A model generated the notes under the pieces. It saw nothing but the letters and a program-made list of their open reading frames with translations, was not told the DNA's origin and ran no database searches. 64,000 bases of DNA from Shewanella cyperi (GTDB lineage Bacteria; Pseudomonadota; Gammaproteobacteria; Enterobacterales; Shewanellaceae), in assembly GCF_017354985.1 (NCBI RefSeq), contig NZ_CP071501.1, positions 3,077,001-3,141,000 of the forward strand, written 5' to 3'. Shown here piece by piece: positions 63,605-64,000 of the stretch. The position numbers were made by a program, and so were the translations under genes. Position 1 is the first letter of the stretch. Each line of letters begins with the position of its first letter.

Positions 63605-64000
63605 TAGCGTCAGATTGCATTGACGCTTACTCAAGGCCACCTCCCCAAGGTGGCCTTTTCATTGGCGCCGGCGCCAATAGATACGTTTCTAAGTTCATAT
63701 TGTCAGGTTCACCTAAGCCGGAGTGAAACACCACTACTTTGCACTGCCGCACCAGTGACCATCGGCGACAGGACGTCGCCGGTGAGCGCCCAAGGATGGG
63801 TTCACAGCGTGTCACTGGGGTGGCAGTGCGAAAGCCCACCGCAGGTGATGTAGTACTTCCCGCGTAGGACGTTGCACAAAAGCATAAGATAGCCGCTGTG
63901 CCAGCGGCACAAAGTCGTGGGTCTCCAACCCACACCCGGGCAAGGGGCTTTGCTCATCCAAAGCCCCTTGCAACCCAAAGGATGCCCCGACCGGAGCCGA
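63605..64000. repeat. Structured non-coding region with several hairpins
   Basis: After the cyclase terminator no convincing gene is seen. The stretch holds GGCGAC-AGGAC-GTCGCC (about 63762-63778), GTGGGT/ACCCAC and a long perfect stem, CAAGGGGCTTTG/CAAAGCCCCTTG (about 63940-63972). The block AGCGCCCAAGGATGGGTTCAC looks like dispersed palindromic repeats seen in marine gammaproteobacteria. A minus-strand frame across it is an artefact of this composition. Confidence 0.45.
63633..63659 (+). terminator. Terminator after the second diguanylate cyclase gene
   Basis: AAGGCCACCT (63633-63642) pairs with AGGTGGCCTT (63648-63657), then TT. A smaller stem, GCGTCA/TGACGC, precedes it. Confidence 0.8.

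Noticed and set aside
63627..63935. A 102-codon minus-strand frame
   Set aside because: It crosses palindromic repeats and the cyclase terminator, and has no ribosome site or family resemblance.
63660..64000. Cobalamin riboswitch or rRNA/tRNA fragment
   Set aside because: The hairpins do not follow the known B12 or tRNA layout that I can recall, and no downstream gene in the window would be controlled.

Overview
The window looks like the chromosome of a Shewanella-type gammaproteobacterium. The evidence is the gene order tkt-epd-pgk-fba next to a divergent metK, small families typical of Shewanella and Vibrio (DUF2913, DUF2960, DUF3718-like), a seven-haem c-type cytochrome, many cyclic-di-GMP proteins, and a shewasin-type pepsin homologue. 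The species cannot be fixed from the sequence. Most of the DNA is fairly GC-rich with uniform codon use. The exceptions are an AT-rich accessory insert (about 37056-39821) and the first half of the last gene.

Layout. 1-3409: a partial DUF481 protein, a VOC protein, a small secreted protein and a three-gene cytochrome/HAMP-like membrane cassette. 3414-9694 (minus): YbaK deacylase and central sugar metabolism. 10038-18706: metK, several GNAT acetyltransferases, two tandem degenerate GGDEF proteins, YjjX, a MarR-GNAT fusion and a Tas-like reductase. 18845-26489: the CsdA-CsdE sulfur-transfer pair with an M19-like protein lacking metal ligands, then a nitronate monooxygenase/GST pair with a divergent LysR gene, a CPBP protease and a DUF368 lipid-carrier translocase. 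26726-36961: thioesterase-like and sensor proteins, an operon of DUF523/DUF1722 protein, MerR regulator and photolyase behind TGTACA operators, a REC-EAL protein, a DEAD-box helicase and a periplasmic binding protein.

36523-40348 is an insertion scar. The 3' half of the binding-protein gene occurs twice as direct repeats of about 530 bp. Between them lie an AT-rich erythromycin-esterase-like gene and decayed IS481 and IS3 transposases. 40340-56238 is ordinary core DNA: yqiJ-yqiK, M32 carboxypeptidase, a small membrane-protein operon, lptFG, pepA, a chemoreceptor, holC and valS.

The most interesting part is 56617-63604, all on the plus strand. Genes at 60752 and 61612 look like a split borosin RiPP system: a SAM-dependent methylase with the Tyr-Arg-Tyr arrangement of borosin backbone N-methyltransferases, then a translationally coupled 81-residue precursor-like peptide with a short hydrophobic Val-rich core and an acidic tail. 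Upstream are a cytoplasmic pepsin-like protease (shewasin type) and a GNAT acetyltransferase; downstream, overlapping the precursor, is a membrane diguanylate cyclase. A paralogue of that cyclase lies upstream of the cluster. The methylase/precursor assignment rests on recognisable family features. The roles proposed for the protease, acetyltransferase and cyclase are inference from position only.
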